Shown: in pieces, positions 11,927-35,095 of the stretch | Layout of the letters: every line of letters begins with the position of its first letter | Position numbering within the stretch: the stretch's first letter is position 1 | Assembly: GCF_921293095.1 (NCBI RefSeq) | Contig: NC_060251.1 | Location: 54,391,585 to 54,455,584 of the forward strand | Origin: Ischnura elegans | Lineage: Eukaryota; Arthropoda; Insecta; Odonata; Coenagrionidae | Reading direction: 5' to 3' | Length of the DNA: 64,000 nt | Translations under genes and position numbers: made by a program | The notes under the pieces: model-generated | Told to the model about the DNA's origin: nothing | Databases searched by the model: none | Seen by the model: only the letters and a program-made list of their open reading frames with translations

Positions 11927-11997
11927 ATGCATTTCTGGTTAAACTTCAAAACTACATAACGTCCCAGTACGTTCGGTTTTCATTTTTAATAAGATAT
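11927..11997 (-). other. Possible FAM149 5' UTR exon
   Basis: Strong acceptor TTTTCCACAG and donor GTAAGT bracket 71 nt with one short internal upstream ORF. Plausible leader exon between the promoter near 12.7 kb and the first coding exon. Confidence 0.3.
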
Positions 11998-12589
11998 CTG
12001 TGGAAAAGAAAGTAACTGAAGGTGAGCACAGAAATGAAATCAATCACAGTTGCAAATTTTAATTTCATCTTGCATACACTGCTATTTCTATAAAGGTTTC
12101 CAGAAGACAGCTATCGCGACATGCAGCTAGGGAATATTAAAAGCTCTGAAAATATATTAATAATATACATTTGCATACAGGAGGATACATACAGGAGCTA
12201 TCAAGCATTAATCATTGCAGAATAAAATAGAAGACTATGCTTCAAGACGGGGCAAGGAGAAAAACAGTTCACACAACAAGGATGAAAACAAGACAATAAA
12301 TTTTTGAAATTCCAGGTGAGATCATTGCTGAGTGGAAACTACAAAGTCATTTACTTCAATTTATAGGGCGAATTAGAACTGAGTCCAATTACTCTAAATT
12401 AATCGTCATGGTACTACTACACTACTAGCAGTTCCGGGAATTCAATGATATGTTCCACAGAAAAAAGAATATCCATTCCACAAATAAGCTGTTTAAATAC
12501 CTTAAGTCCATAGTTCAGGGGGCATCATATTTAAGACATCGTACTGGCTCAAATGCACTTTTAACACATGCACAATACTGTTTAGAAAT

Positions 12590-12760
12590 ACGACGAGCGA
12601 TATGAAATCCAACTCAAAGAACTCGTCGCGACTCGCCGTTTTGAACTTCACGAAATCGATAACGATGCTCAGTTGTTACCGGACAATAGAAATTCGATTT
12701 TCATCACCATCTGAAATGGCGGTTTTTACCAAAGACACATGGGGATGATTTTCCATCACA
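12590..12760 (-). promoter_or_regulatory. Likely FAM149 promoter region with YY1-like site
   Basis: A local rise in CpG content with AAATGGCGG at 12714-12722, which fits the YY1/Pho core site seen at TATA-less promoters. It lies upstream of the possible leader exons of the minus-strand gene. Position of the start site cannot be read. Confidence 0.35.
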
Positions 12761-13554
12761 CAAAATTTACGCTTAATTACTCTTGAAATGGTAAGTATAA
12801 AAGCTATAACGTAAAAATTACTCGATAATTACTACCGTTATTTGCTGTAAATATTGAAAACTTTTTAAAATAACCAGCATTATAACTGAACAAACGATCA
12901 TTCTAATGTAAATTAAAATTTTATATAATGCGATAAATTGAATTTTTTTGTTAACTAAGAATGAAAATATTTAGGTTACAAGAAAGTCTACAGCTTTGAA
13001 AGTGGATCATGGAGTATAAGAACATGATGTGTTTGAAATAATATTAAAAGTATATTTCTTTGCTAAACGCTTTTATTGGTCAAATCGATATGAGTCATAG
13101 CCACCTAGAGAGTCTCGTGGCTATGCATGAGTTGAGTATGAGTCAAATCGATATTGAGATATCGCTCATACCATTTGTTGCCTGTATGACTGGCATGCTA
13201 TCATAATGTAGCACTTATGTTTACATTAAAAATCATAAATCCATGTTCTCACACTATCATTGCCTAATTTGGCGATAATAATTTTATTTCATTTATATTT
13301 TGTTTATTTTATTAAGTCCCTTTGTGAAGCCCCATTTGATTTTTTAAGGTCCTTACTCTTTCACATGACTGAGGTAGGTTTTTTTTATAGAAATTATTGC
13401 TTATAATGACTTAAAACCTTTTCTAGTTAATTTTTATTATTTCCAGCCATAGCTTGGAAGAAGTTTTCCAAGGCCATAAGATGTACTATCTTCTTCCATG
13501 GTACTATCTTCTTTTATGTATTCTCACATTAATCTGGCTGGTATTATTATGTAT

Positions 13555-13603
13555 CATACATGTAATGAGCATGCTCATGAGTATGCATACTCTTACATGT
13601 ATG
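13555..13603. repeat. Nested palindrome
   Basis: Outer arms CATACATGTAA (13555-13565) and TTACATGTATG (13593-13603) are perfect inverses. Between them lie two smaller palindromes, TGAGCATGCTCA and GAGTATGCATACTC. Confidence 0.8.
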
Positions 13604-13744
13604 TTTAGATGCCTCTAATGAAGAATGTTTACACATCTTTTCCATGATATCTGCTGTAATAGTATTTCACAGAAAGTAATTATTGCATTTGGAGGAAGAA
13701 ATAATTTTTACTCCTTAATTAAAATTTCAGTAGAGTACATAATC

Positions 13745-14032
13745 ATAGGTGGATCTAGGGGGGGAGAACCCCTGGCCCTTAAAAAATATGCAAGATTTTT
13801 AATACGTTAAATTTGTTAATGGTGTGAGGAAAAAATTTGTCAGGCTTGTCAATTTTCCCCAGTGTGTCCAGATATCGAGATTCGAGTTCTCAGGGTTCTA
13901 ATGTTGATCATAGGACCCTGAAATGCTTAAAAAACTTAAAACTCATAACTTATAAAATTTCCCATGGCAAGATCCCCGGTTTGGCCCCCCCCCCCCCAAA
14001 ATTTTTTGTAAGTCGGCATCCCTGGATGTGTG
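13745..14032. repeat. Probable decayed hAT-like MITE
   Basis: Begins near GGTGGATCTAGGGGGGGAG and ends near GGCATCCCTGGATG, a loose inverted match, with a C13 run at 13985-13997 near the right end. This G-rich-end layout is that of the better preserved hAT MITEs elsewhere in the window, but I found no target duplication. Confidence 0.4.
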
Positions 14033-15450
14033 TGACTAATTTATCTCGAAGAGTAAATTATTTAAAATCAAATACAATGTTTGGTTGAAAAAAATGCCGG
14101 TAATTCAATAAGTTGACCGTGTATTCATGCTATTATAGGGCTAGAGGGTCTACACCAGTGGCCGAGGTAAGGGACGGTTGAGTTGGGTCCCAAATCTGAG
14201 GGACGAAAATACCCTGGCAATTCACCCCCAAAAAAGAGCTCCGTACGGAGAGGTTTGAAATATTCTCATACGCACATATCGTAGCACGAAAACATTTTCC
14301 TGTTGTAGGCACCTGCTGGAAAGGGTTAAAAAATCCCTGATGTATGTAAACCACTCTCTCATGTGAAATGGCATCAATAGTCACTTCAGTAATTATATCC
14401 CCAAATTAATGATTCATTTAAAATATAGCTTACATTCAAATATAGCTTAACCCATCAACACCCACGGGTGCCATATGGCACCCAGTGCAGTGCCAAGCCA
14501 ATACTCCTCCAATGCATTTAATATGTGAATTTTAGCATACATTTCGGCACACATACTTAGTTGAAGGCTTCCTCTATTATTCAGTCAGATTGGATTGTGT
14601 TCATTGCGTTAAGCTCATGTGTATCATAGTTTATAAGAGTGAAATGTGTGAATTTAAAAAAACTTTGGGCGTTGACATGTTAATGCTCATCTAACTTAAG
14701 ATACTAGGTATCATCAACGAGGACTTAATCCTCTTTCATTGTGAATGATTAGTTTTTCTTCCAATGGTGATCAGAGTGGATTTTGAAAACAATTCTGTGA
14801 TGATTTCTTTTACCTACTGATGAGGGGGCAAGGCTAAAATTACTAGTATGGGTGAGTGGAGGGAAAGTTTCACTCTCCAATCTTATCCCAATAAATATGG
14901 CTTAGAACTTTGGTAATTTAATGGCCCTCAAACTTCTAAAATGACAGCTTTTCAAGTACTCCAGCATGTTCTGCCATATTATTTCTCATTGGGTCACTTT
15001 CCTTTGACAATTTTCATCTGAAACTAGTGCTGGCATGTCCTTATCCCTCTTGGGGATTCTTATCGGTGGGGCAGCTAACCTCTTCCAGGACCACTGAGTA
15101 TGTATTATCCTCACGCCTCACCACAAAAATGCTCCTCCTCCAATGCATTACATTATCTTATCACATGACCAAAGATATCAGGTTAAGCATTTCATAGGCA
15201 GTTACCCTCATATGGCAATGAGATGTACTCATTCTCTTTTTGCTTTCTAACCTTTGGTGTTGTCTGTGGGGAGGGAAAAGAGGGGGGATATCCCCACTTG
15301 TAATTCCCCTTCTATCACCCACCCATATTCTGAACCCAGCGGGGTGATAGCAATTTTATACCTATTATCATCAATCTTGGCCTTAAAGCTTAGGAATATT
15401 ATTAAAATGTTTTACAAATAAATGTACACCATGTTTTAGGCATTTAAACA

Positions 15451-15533
15451 TTTATTACATTTTATTTTCACAAAAATAGAACATCAAGTGGAAAATGGTA
15501 ATAAATGCAGTGCAATTAAGCATTTTTTTTATT
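15451..15533 (-). terminator. GST polyadenylation signal cluster
   Basis: Minus-strand AATAAA occurs at 15533-15528, 15466-15461 and 15456-15451, about 320-400 nt after the GST stop. At least one could serve as the signal; which is used cannot be told. Confidence 0.4.
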
Positions 15534-15853
15534 TTGACATGATATAAAATGATGATGCAATTAAAATGGATTTGATGCATTTAAAATAATACTTAATGGA
15601 GAAGGAAGTCTTAAGTGAGCAGGCAAAAATTCAAAAGACACTTTTCAATTGAATTCCTTCTTTCCTCAGACTTAAGTTGTTAGAGACGCAATAGTTGAGA
15701 TGACTTAGTTTTTAATTAGAGGTTTCTCATCAATCTCTCTGACTGTTGAAAGAAAACCTCCATTTTGTTGGAGCCACACTTGAATTAGCTGTTACAGGTA
15801 ATGTACGCTGTTGCTCTCAACTACTGGAGTGTTTGCATAGGAAAAATGTTATT

Positions 15854-26996
<11,143 letters not shown>

Positions 26997-27676
26997 TTTA
27001 CTGGAGTTTCTTGGGTTAACCTGTTGATGGAAAAACCAGTTTTATGTAAGTATGCAGTAGAGTGGGTGAGGTTTACTCATTCACCATGTAAAACTAGATT
27101 AACGCCTAAAAGACTTAAAATGAATTTGGTGAAGTGGATAAGAAATCGTCCGACTATTTGGAAATTCGCGTATATGCAGAAATTATCACTCAAACTAGGC
27201 AGCACGGAAGAAAATTAATTGTAAAAAACTAATTACTGAATACGAGCAAGGATATCAATGAAACATTCCATATTATCAAAATTCGTCTATAACATTATTC
27301 CTCAAAATTCGCTTAATTCACTCTCTTCACTGTGCCTCTATTTCTCCGTGACAGCATTTCAATAATAATTAATTTTACCGAGACATATCAAATGTTTTCG
27401 TGCAAACGGGTTGAATTAGCCGATATCACTTAACGGCGCACAGCAATCAATGCACATCACGAACAGAAAAACAGTATATTTCTTGATAATAAGCCACCGC
27501 AACGACTTCAGCGGATGGCGATACCTGACGGAAACCGGTATAAATGCTTAGGAAACACACAAATCAACTGATCAGGAAATGCATCTGCTCCACTTCACAC
27601 AAACTCCGAGGAAAAGGATATCCGAATACGGGTAACTAAGGAAACACACTTTGAAATACTGATTACTGGCACTCAC

Positions 27677-27730
27677 CAAAAGAAAAGACCGAAATAAGTA
27701 GTGTGGCACTCAACGGCGTACTTTTGCGTC
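27677..27730 (-). other. GST 5' UTR leader exon (start approximate)
   Basis: Donor TTTG|GTGAGT at 27677/27676 matches the acceptor at 27021. The right end is placed about 30 bp downstream of the TATA box; the exact start is not visible. Confidence 0.6.
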
Positions 27731-27756
27731 TGGGAGGAGCCGGCGGCTTGGCGTCC

Positions 27757-27763
27757 TCTTATA
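27757..27763 (-). promoter_or_regulatory. GST TATA box
   Basis: TATAAGA on the minus strand inside a GC-rich stretch, 25-35 bp upstream of the inferred leader exon start. Confidence 0.6.
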
Positions 27764-27769
27764 TTCGAT

Positions 27770-28260
27770 GCCCCCCCTACTCTCCGCTCACACCCTTCCC
27801 TCCCCCGGAAAATGCCCAGTCACTGTTGCGTCACGAAAGGCAGCGGCGGATGCCGGCCGCACCAAGGCCAGAAGCGCTTGGGGAAAAGCCACAGGAAAGG
27901 ATCACGAAAGGAGAGGGGGGTTTGAGAGCGGAGGGGGGTAGAGGCTGTCTTACTATTAGGGTTGGGCCTCCGAGGAGTTCTGTGAGGGGCGGACTGGATT
28001 TTCTTGGGGAGTGGGAGTATACAAACGTTCACGAAAAATCCGCCTTGCCCCGCTACGCCGGGGAAATTTTTTCCGAACGTTGGCTTGGTGAGCAACGGTG
28101 CGACTCTTTCCGGGAATGGTTGCGTCCGAAGAGATACCCCCGACGGTCCTCCACGAAAGAACTGGATCTCTTTCCTCTCGTCTTCCCACTCTCTCGCGAG
28201 GAGTCGTCTCATTCCGTCTGCGGGACGTCGTTAGATGACGCTGGTTATTCCGAATGATTC
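27770..28260. other. GC-rich upstream region of the GST promoter
   Basis: High CpG content extends about 500 bp upstream of the GST TATA box. Long open frames occur on both strands but overlap the promoter and show no recognisable domain. Confidence 0.45.
27814..27828 (-). promoter_or_regulatory. Antioxidant-response-like site upstream of GST
   Basis: Minus strand CAACAGTGACTGGGC matches the CncC/Nrf2-Maf consensus TMANNRTGAYNNNGC with one mismatch in the leading TMA. It lies about 50 bp upstream of the TATA box. CncC control of insect GST genes is well established, so placement is sensible; binding is inference. Confidence 0.5.
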
Positions 28261-29490
28261 TCCTCGATTTCAGTGTATCTTTTCATGGAATTCCGAGAAA
28301 TCTACCTCACAGAACGTTTTGAGGTGCTTAATTTATCCTTTTTCCGCATTCTAAGTAAGATTGGGGATTTCTTAATTATTATGAAGGCGACCGACAGGTG
28401 CGACATGAAAGATATTGTAAGGAATTCACCGTGGTGGATTTGTTTAGGAGGCGATATAGGAATCAGGACAGACCCAATTCGAGAGTTACCTTGAGAAATA
28501 TATTTAGCATTATATCAGATTATTGCAGTAACACTTACTCTATAGTTTTTAATAACATATTTGATTGATTTTGGCTCTTTCCCCATTACTTAGGGTTCGA
28601 CATAATATTGTGCATACGACGTACAAGGCGTGTGATAATGGTGCACGATTTCGTGAATACATCAGGCCAACTTTGCTGTATTTAATCGTGACGATAGAAT
28701 AAAATGAATAAGGTCAATGCTTCATGAACTTGAAGCTAATTGAATGCAAATATTTCAGAGAGGAAAAGTAATTTGCTTACACTGGAACTCGAATCGCAAT
28801 TCTTCATACATATTTGCATCGAGTGCTATTAGCGATGAGGTTATCGATACTTCCTTATCCCATAAATACTAAAATCCGATCTGAATCAAGGTGCTCATCT
28901 CTGGAATTCTTACTCAAGATGAATAACTTGTGAGTAACTTCTTTTGGAAACGAAGATGCCTATTCCGCGGTTTTCTCAATAGTTGTGGTTACTTTTTTCC
29001 AAAAATATTTCCTATTCGCTAGAAATTGAACCCAAGTATTCCGAGAGGATCAATTAATTCTTTTGTTAGAATATCCGGCGACGTCCCGTTAAACCTGAGT
29101 TACCGGAAATAACCAAGGCAAATTTATGCCCTAATTAACTCAGTGAATTAATTGTATTTTTCTGCAAAACCCTGGAAATGATATTTATTCTTTGACAACC
29201 AAGGCCCTTGTTTTCTTGGGTTAGCGCATCGCTGGCATTCACGTGTTAATCAACTCGTTGACGTCCTCCTTCTACCGAACAAAATCCGAGTGACCGAATG
29301 TGATAGTTTTCAGATTTGATAGGAATCAATTAATTTTTTGTACATTCATGACAACCTTTCGTTTAAATTTATTTATCTCGAGTACGAAGTGGAATAGGAC
29401 TCAGGAGAAATTTCAAACTGAAGTTTTTTACCTAGAAAACCTGGAAACTCACGGAAAGAATATATCCACAAATGCCGGACATATTGGTTA
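28260..29490. other. Intergenic, no gene seen
   Basis: AT-rich sequence upstream of the GST promoter with no exon or repeat whose limits I can define. Confidence 0.5.
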
Positions 29491-29501
29491 TCTAATACCT
29501 G

Positions 29502-29778
29502 CAGTGGCGTAACTAGGAATATGCTTTTTTTGGGGGGGGAGGTGATGGAGGGGCATGGGAGGTGGACCCCCCCAGGCAACGGGGGTACTGGGAAAAATTT
29601 TGAAAATTGACATGCCTAAAGATACCTACATGTTACAAAATTTTGTCACTTAAAATTTAACTTTAAGCAGATGCAGTTATTATACGTCAAAAATAGACTA
29701 TAGTTTAAATTATTTTTTTGTCTGAGCCTTTGGGGGGGAGGGGGGATCTATCCCCTCATCCCCAAAGTGACGCCACTG
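29502..29778. mobile_element. hAT MITE, 277 bp, perfect 8-bp target duplication
   Basis: Inverted ends CAGTGGCGTAACT and (from the right) CAGTGGCGTCACT differ at one base. Perfect duplication aatacctg at 29494-29501 and 29779-29786. G-runs sit just inside both ends. No coding content. Confidence 0.9.
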
Positions 29779-29840
29779 AATACCTGTGGTCAAATGTTCT
29801 TAAACATTTAAATTAAAATCATTGTAAATTTTTTATGTTC

Positions 29841-30081
29841 CAAGGGCGTACTCAGGATCAAAACCAGGGACGGGGCAAGCCATGGTTGTTCAAGTTGTAG
29901 GTAAGAATTAAACATGGAAAAGGTGAATGAAATCCACATTTTATGGAAACTGTAACACCTCTTTAATTGTTTATTTGCTTGAAAAATATTATTTTCCTTA
30001 AAGACATTTGCGGTAAATGCTTCTTGGGGGGGGGGGGGGGGGGACGCTGCCAACTCCTGCTCCTCGCTGGGTACGCCCATG
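29841..30081. mobile_element. hAT MITE, 241 bp, perfect 8-bp target duplication
   Basis: Inverted ends CAAGGGCGTACTCAG and (from the right) CATGGGCGTACCCAG. Perfect duplication ttatgttc at 29833-29840 and 30082-30089. Contains an uninterrupted G18 run at 30026-30043. Only 46 bp separate its left duplication from the right duplication of the previous element. Confidence 0.9.
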
Positions 30082-30105
30082 TTATGTTCCAGAATAATTT
30101 TGGAC

Positions 30106-30146
30106 GATCGGTTTCGACGCGATGTCACTCCGCGACAAAACCGATC
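30106..30146. repeat. Hairpin, 16-bp arms
   Basis: Arms 30106-30121 and 30131-30146 match at 14 of 16 positions around a 9-base loop. The arm sequence resembles the 'gattggtttgacgcag' segment of the adjoining LINE tail, so it may be a scar of inverted duplication. Confidence 0.6.
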
Positions 30147-30456
30147 ATCGTCATCACTGGTCAACAATCCTAAGATTGGTTTGACGCAGCTCTCCACTCT
30201 ATTCTCCTTTCAGCTAATATTTTCATACGTATTTCCTCTCTTTCACACCCTTCTTTACCTTGTCCATAAATTTTATTTGAGAACTTTCTTTTCTGTCATT
30301 GCGATCTTCTTTTTTTAGCCACAGTCTTTATCAGGCCATCGTGTCTCAAGTTATGGGCGATGATTTTATTCCTTTTTTCTTATCAAGGTTTTCATCAGGA
30401 TTTTCTTTTTTCCTACCCTTATTAGGACTTCCGCATTATGTACTCGGTCGATACCA
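30145..30456 (-). mobile_element. Non-LTR retrotransposon 3' tail (copy B)
   Basis: Antisense to copies C and D. Both ends match copy D: the 'ggtcaacaatcctaagattgg' end and, about 300 bp further, 'gacttccgcattatgtactcgg'. Corresponds to the C-terminal end of a reverse-transcriptase ORF plus a short tail. Frames are broken and a central part is degraded. Confidence 0.7.
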
Positions 30457-33400
30457 AAATTTTGAATTGGTAAGGTTTAAAAAGTTGTTAATAAAAAATG
30501 AAGCAATTTCACCCGAGTGACGCTTTATTTCTATTAACTATTTTTCATAACCTTTTCGAAAACCCATGTCCTCGAAGAACTATGCTACAAAAAATGATTT
30601 CTTGAGTCAATGGCAATATCGAGTGATGTCGATCAAGGGGGAAGACGTCAGCCTCGTTCTGTGGAAGACAGAGCTTTCATTCCTTCTTCCAAGTCATATC
30701 TTTTTTTCAGAAAAAAAAAAACCGCGCCCAAGTGGTGATTGCGACTTCCCTATGACTTAGAATTTTTCTTGGACTCAATCCGCTATGTAAAGATTGAGGT
30801 GTACTTGTCGGGATTAGTGGCATAAGAGATATAAGGCAAGTGCATTTGACTGCCGTAAAGGTGTATGGGAGGAGAACTCGTGTGAAGCTATCCTGTTGAA
30901 CTTCATTTGACTTTTTCATCGTTCCTACGTGATATTCAGAACATCTCTGCTCATGGGTTAACATGACCAATTTCTTGTTTTCTCAAAATTTTTCGACTCA
31001 TGCAGAAATGGAGTCAAAGATCAAAGTAGACGTTAAATTTATGGTGAGGAAAGCCCAAGTACTTAAAGTGAAGAATAAATCAATCAAATACACCTATGTA
31101 TCACCTGTAAAACTGACTGTTTAAACGTGTCTGACGAAATGAAATGACGTGAATAGCAAAGGTTGGAGTGATTTACAAAAAAATCTTTTGGCGAGAGCCT
31201 TTTTGCGGAAAATATTTTATATATATTTTTATGACTTCCGCTTCTTTTGAAATTATCGTGATTGCTTGAGCTGTAAGAATTAGTCTTATCCTAGAGGTAC
31301 ATCCATTAAAACAATTGATGCTAACTTTGGGACTCGTGAAAGGAACCTCCACATCACAGGATTTGACAATCAAGAAAAATAGTACATTTTACATTCTAAA
31401 GAGATTGTTAAGCAAAAATGAGCTAAATACCAGGGAATTGTGAATTGAGTTGCGGTAGAGAAACAAGGAAAATGATTTATGTGCATTCAAGGGTAGTTAT
31501 TTGGGAATAAATCCCAGGTATGTGTCTTCAAATCTATTTTTTAATAAACGCTCTGAAACCTCTGATTATCAGTCCTCAGCTCTAAATTCCACGGCGAGAG
31601 GAGACTTAACAGGAAATTCCGGTTTTCTTTTACTTTGATCCCAAAAAATGTAGCCTTGAATTATTTAGAGTGTACATTTGAAACATCTCTGTTGTAATTA
31701 CTTTGGTTGATTATTAGATGAAATTATGGCATGAGGTTTGGGTCTAATACTGCATTTCTACCCTGTAGGCAAATTTTTCTTGCAATGGTGAAGAATGGCG
31801 TTTGAACGCAAGTTGTTCTTTTCCATTATATGGTGACGAAAAATCGAACTGAGTTTGGTGATACTGGGAAATTGTCATCGGTCCTCACTTTGGGAAATTT
31901 TTATTTTTTAGCACATGAGTGACTCAGGGGCAGATTAAGATCATGGTTTCTTTCGATTTGGTATGGCAGATGGTTCTATTCATTACTTTTCGGAGCGCCT
32001 GGTGAGCATGCAATACAATGCAACGAAACTGCAGTTTTGAACGATCCCTTTCGATAATACGGTAGACATGAAACCCATTATCATCTTATGTTGGGCCCGC
32101 GAGATGAGAACTTTCATCGTTTGCCCTTCTGTATTCGCTATTGGAGTGACTTTTTTGTTTGCGACAATTTATTTAATGATTTTCCTACCGTAGCATTATT
32201 TTTGATGAATGACATCACGCTTAGTTGCACCCAGCAAAATTGACTCTATTGAACGAATAAGTTATGTCTTTTAGTATTTTTTCGGGATGCATTTAATCTT
32301 TCCAATGGTACCTGTACTAAAAAAATGAACTTTCACGAGTGGGAGTGTCTGAGGATCGGAAGGTCAGAAAGAACCGATTAGTTATAGACGTCGTTCATGT
32401 ACGCTAAAAATAAACGAAGCATCTCTAATTTATGAAGCTTGGTTGCGGATTTTGATTTTTCATTAACAGAGCTCCATGCGATATTTTTTTTACATCCTCC
32501 AATCACTATTCATGTATCATCCGCTAGCCGCAGCTTGAATTTGTAAGGCTTATTGCGGGAAAAAGGATTATATTACGTTGAACGAGGGCATCAACTGAAC
32601 TTGTCCATATTTATATATAATGTGTGATGTCATGAAGTATCGCTTAGCATTTCATATTTTTGAAGAGAGGAACTTCCGGAAGAGACATGGAAGTCTCATC
32701 GTAAACACGACAGATATTATCGTATTGTACAGCCTATCCATGCTTTGGCTTTGCGGTCTTCTGTGTCACTTTAAATTTCTATTCTTGCCAGAGCGGAAAA
32801 ATCTGGAAGAGCCAAGGAGACATGAGCTGGTGGTTAAGAGGAGTTATTGAGGGTAAAGGAGATTGCTTACGTAAGTAAGGTCGTATTGAACGGTCAAATG
32901 GTGCTATCCTCCTACCCCTCCTGATATTTTAGGAGATATAGTCTTAGGTGTACCCCCTTCTATTGAAACCCTTCTGAAATGTATTCATCATACAAGTAAA
33001 CCTCCCGACAAATTTTTCTGGTTACGGCCTTGTTCTTGAGTTATGGAATGAAGGATGTGACAGTTGAAGTACGACAAATATGTAGTAAGAGTAGCATGGC
33101 GTATGAAATAAGCCGTTGTGAGAAAATAAGGAATCTTCAGCTGCTGAGGGTTGCCATACATCTTCCGGCTTTCATTTTCACAGGAATTTGAATTCTCGGG
33201 TATTATTTTACGCTCAAATTAAAGATTTTTTTATATTCATTACTAATATTTTCAAACTTTTCAAAGCAAAACTCAGGGAGATAGAAAGTTACATAGTATA
33301 TCCTTGTCTTTTGTTTCAAATTGTGTCAAATTAGGTGTGTTGCAAACTCAAAAGTGGAGGTAGCTCCCACGAAATGCATTGTTTAAAAGGAAGAAGACAA

Positions 33401-34990
33401 AATTTAAAAGTGTGCAGAAATTTCATAGTTTTTCCCCTCCCACTGTTCTCGTCGGTTCTTTGGATTTGTAAATCTGACATGTTAATTACAAATATCTCAC
33501 CGAGCAGCATGCCAAAATATTAGAACATCATGAGTTATTGCATTAGCTGGCGTATGTTTCGGGTGGCCAATTTTTGTGCCCTTAACGAACTGTAGAATTA
33601 TAATTATTCAAACCTACGTGCCCCATGAGTTGACCTGGCCCTGTGCTTTCTCTTTCCCTTACCAAAATTTCTTCGTTTGTCTTCCTTTCAGTCCGTCGAG
33701 TTTTCTCGACCTCTCGAAACGCCCAGGTTTTGGGTACCTCCAGTTTCCTCGATGTTTTCCCAACATACGTTGCCATGACGCACGGTGCTCCATATTTGGT
33801 TCCTTAGATTTTCGCATTTGCCTCTCGCAGTAAATTTTTCTGTTTTTCGTTCGTTACTTTTGTGAAGGCTACCTTCTCTGACACACCAATTATTTAACGG
33901 GTACCTTTGTCCTCGCTTTTACTCTCTTACATAACTGGAGCCTGAACATTCTCCTTTTATTGCAGTTACGCCAGTGATTTTCTCTGCACGTTTTAATCTA
34001 CAGAGGAAAATACCAGCCGTATTTGAAAGATTTCACAAGAATTTTGTTTATGGTTTAAATCCATTTCATAAAATGACCCCTTGTACGATTAAAAAGCCTT
34101 GGCCTGTGATAACAATTATCTTCTTATTTGGAATTCTCTTGCCTTCTGCGCGTCATTTAATAAATATAGTCGTAGAGTAGCAAATGTTGCTATGAATTTT
34201 ATATCTAAATCGAATGATAAAATGTATTGCATAAACTTAGACACAAATATGAAACTAGTTGTTTGTGAAAATAGCTTAAAGGAATTTAAACCATTAAATT
34301 TAAAAAAATACTGAGGACAATCTGATGCATACTAAAGGATTGATGAAGCTTATCTAATGGTCATATTCCGTGTCAGGAGTTGGCAATAAAAAAAACAGTT
34401 ATCTCAAAATACTGCCAATGACTTTTTGGTCCAGGAAATATTGGTTTGCACCTCACGTCATTCAAGCGTTTCCGCCGGGCTGGCCTCTATTCCGCCTAAC
34501 ACCGGTTCAAAAGTTTGGATACCAGTTTGACTGGAGTATTTTCCTTGAGCATTTTAAAGGACTGGGTCTATAAATTGACTCATGACGTATGAATTATGCC
34601 GCGTCATGCGTGTTCAAATAAAGAGATTGTTGCTGTAATAAAGGGCATTTTCATTTTACGATGTGTTATACCTGATAAATGACCGCCATGGTCCAAAGCT
34701 TGGCTTGTTTCTTGAAAAATCTGAGTACCATGTGACTGCATAATGTAATAAGTCATGAAATGACTTGGTGCGGATTTGATACGACCCTGCTGGATTTTCT
34801 TTCGTGTTCTCTTCCTCCGTTCCTCGTAGTTCCAGAGCTAAATATGCGACAAATTGGGAAGTATATGGCTCTTTCCGAATGGTGAGTGGATTACTAATAT
34901 ATTCAATCTCTCAGAACAAGACTAAGCCAAGGTAACGGCCGTAGGTATCGTACGAGCAATGAAGTTTTTCTGCCTCTGATTTTATTTCTG
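30457..34990. other. Intergenic, no gene seen
   Basis: About 4.5 kb of AT-rich sequence. Open frames are all short and lack splice-site partners or recognisable domains. No repeat ends identified. Confidence 0.45.
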
Positions 34991-34991
34991 G

Positions 34992-35095
34992 TTGGAAGTA
35001 AGAAAATAAAACTTTGTAAGGTTCACTGTTATTTAATTATGGGCACATAATTAAATAACAGTGAACCTTACAAAGTTTTATTTCCTTACTTCCAA
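34992..35095. repeat. Foldback, 50-bp arms, 49/50 match, 4-base loop
   Basis: Left arm 34992-35041 and right arm 35046-35095 are inverse copies with one mismatch around the loop GGCA. The right arm and about 60 bp beyond it are related to 41561-41665, so the arm comes from a dispersed repeat that was duplicated in inverted form. Confidence 0.9.

Larger units (their letters stand above)
12760..15400. other. Intergenic between FAM149 promoter and GST 3' end
   Basis: No supported gene. Holds a palindrome at 13096-13125, nested palindromes at 13555-13603, and a decayed G/C-tract repeat at about 13745-14030. The stretch 14130-14390 looks repeat-derived but I could not find its ends. Confidence 0.5.

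Noticed and set aside
27703-28257. 184-codon plus-strand frame over the GST promoter
   Set aside because: It overlaps the GST leader exon and TATA box on the opposite strand, has no domain, and is explained by high GC content, which also opens frames on the minus strand here.
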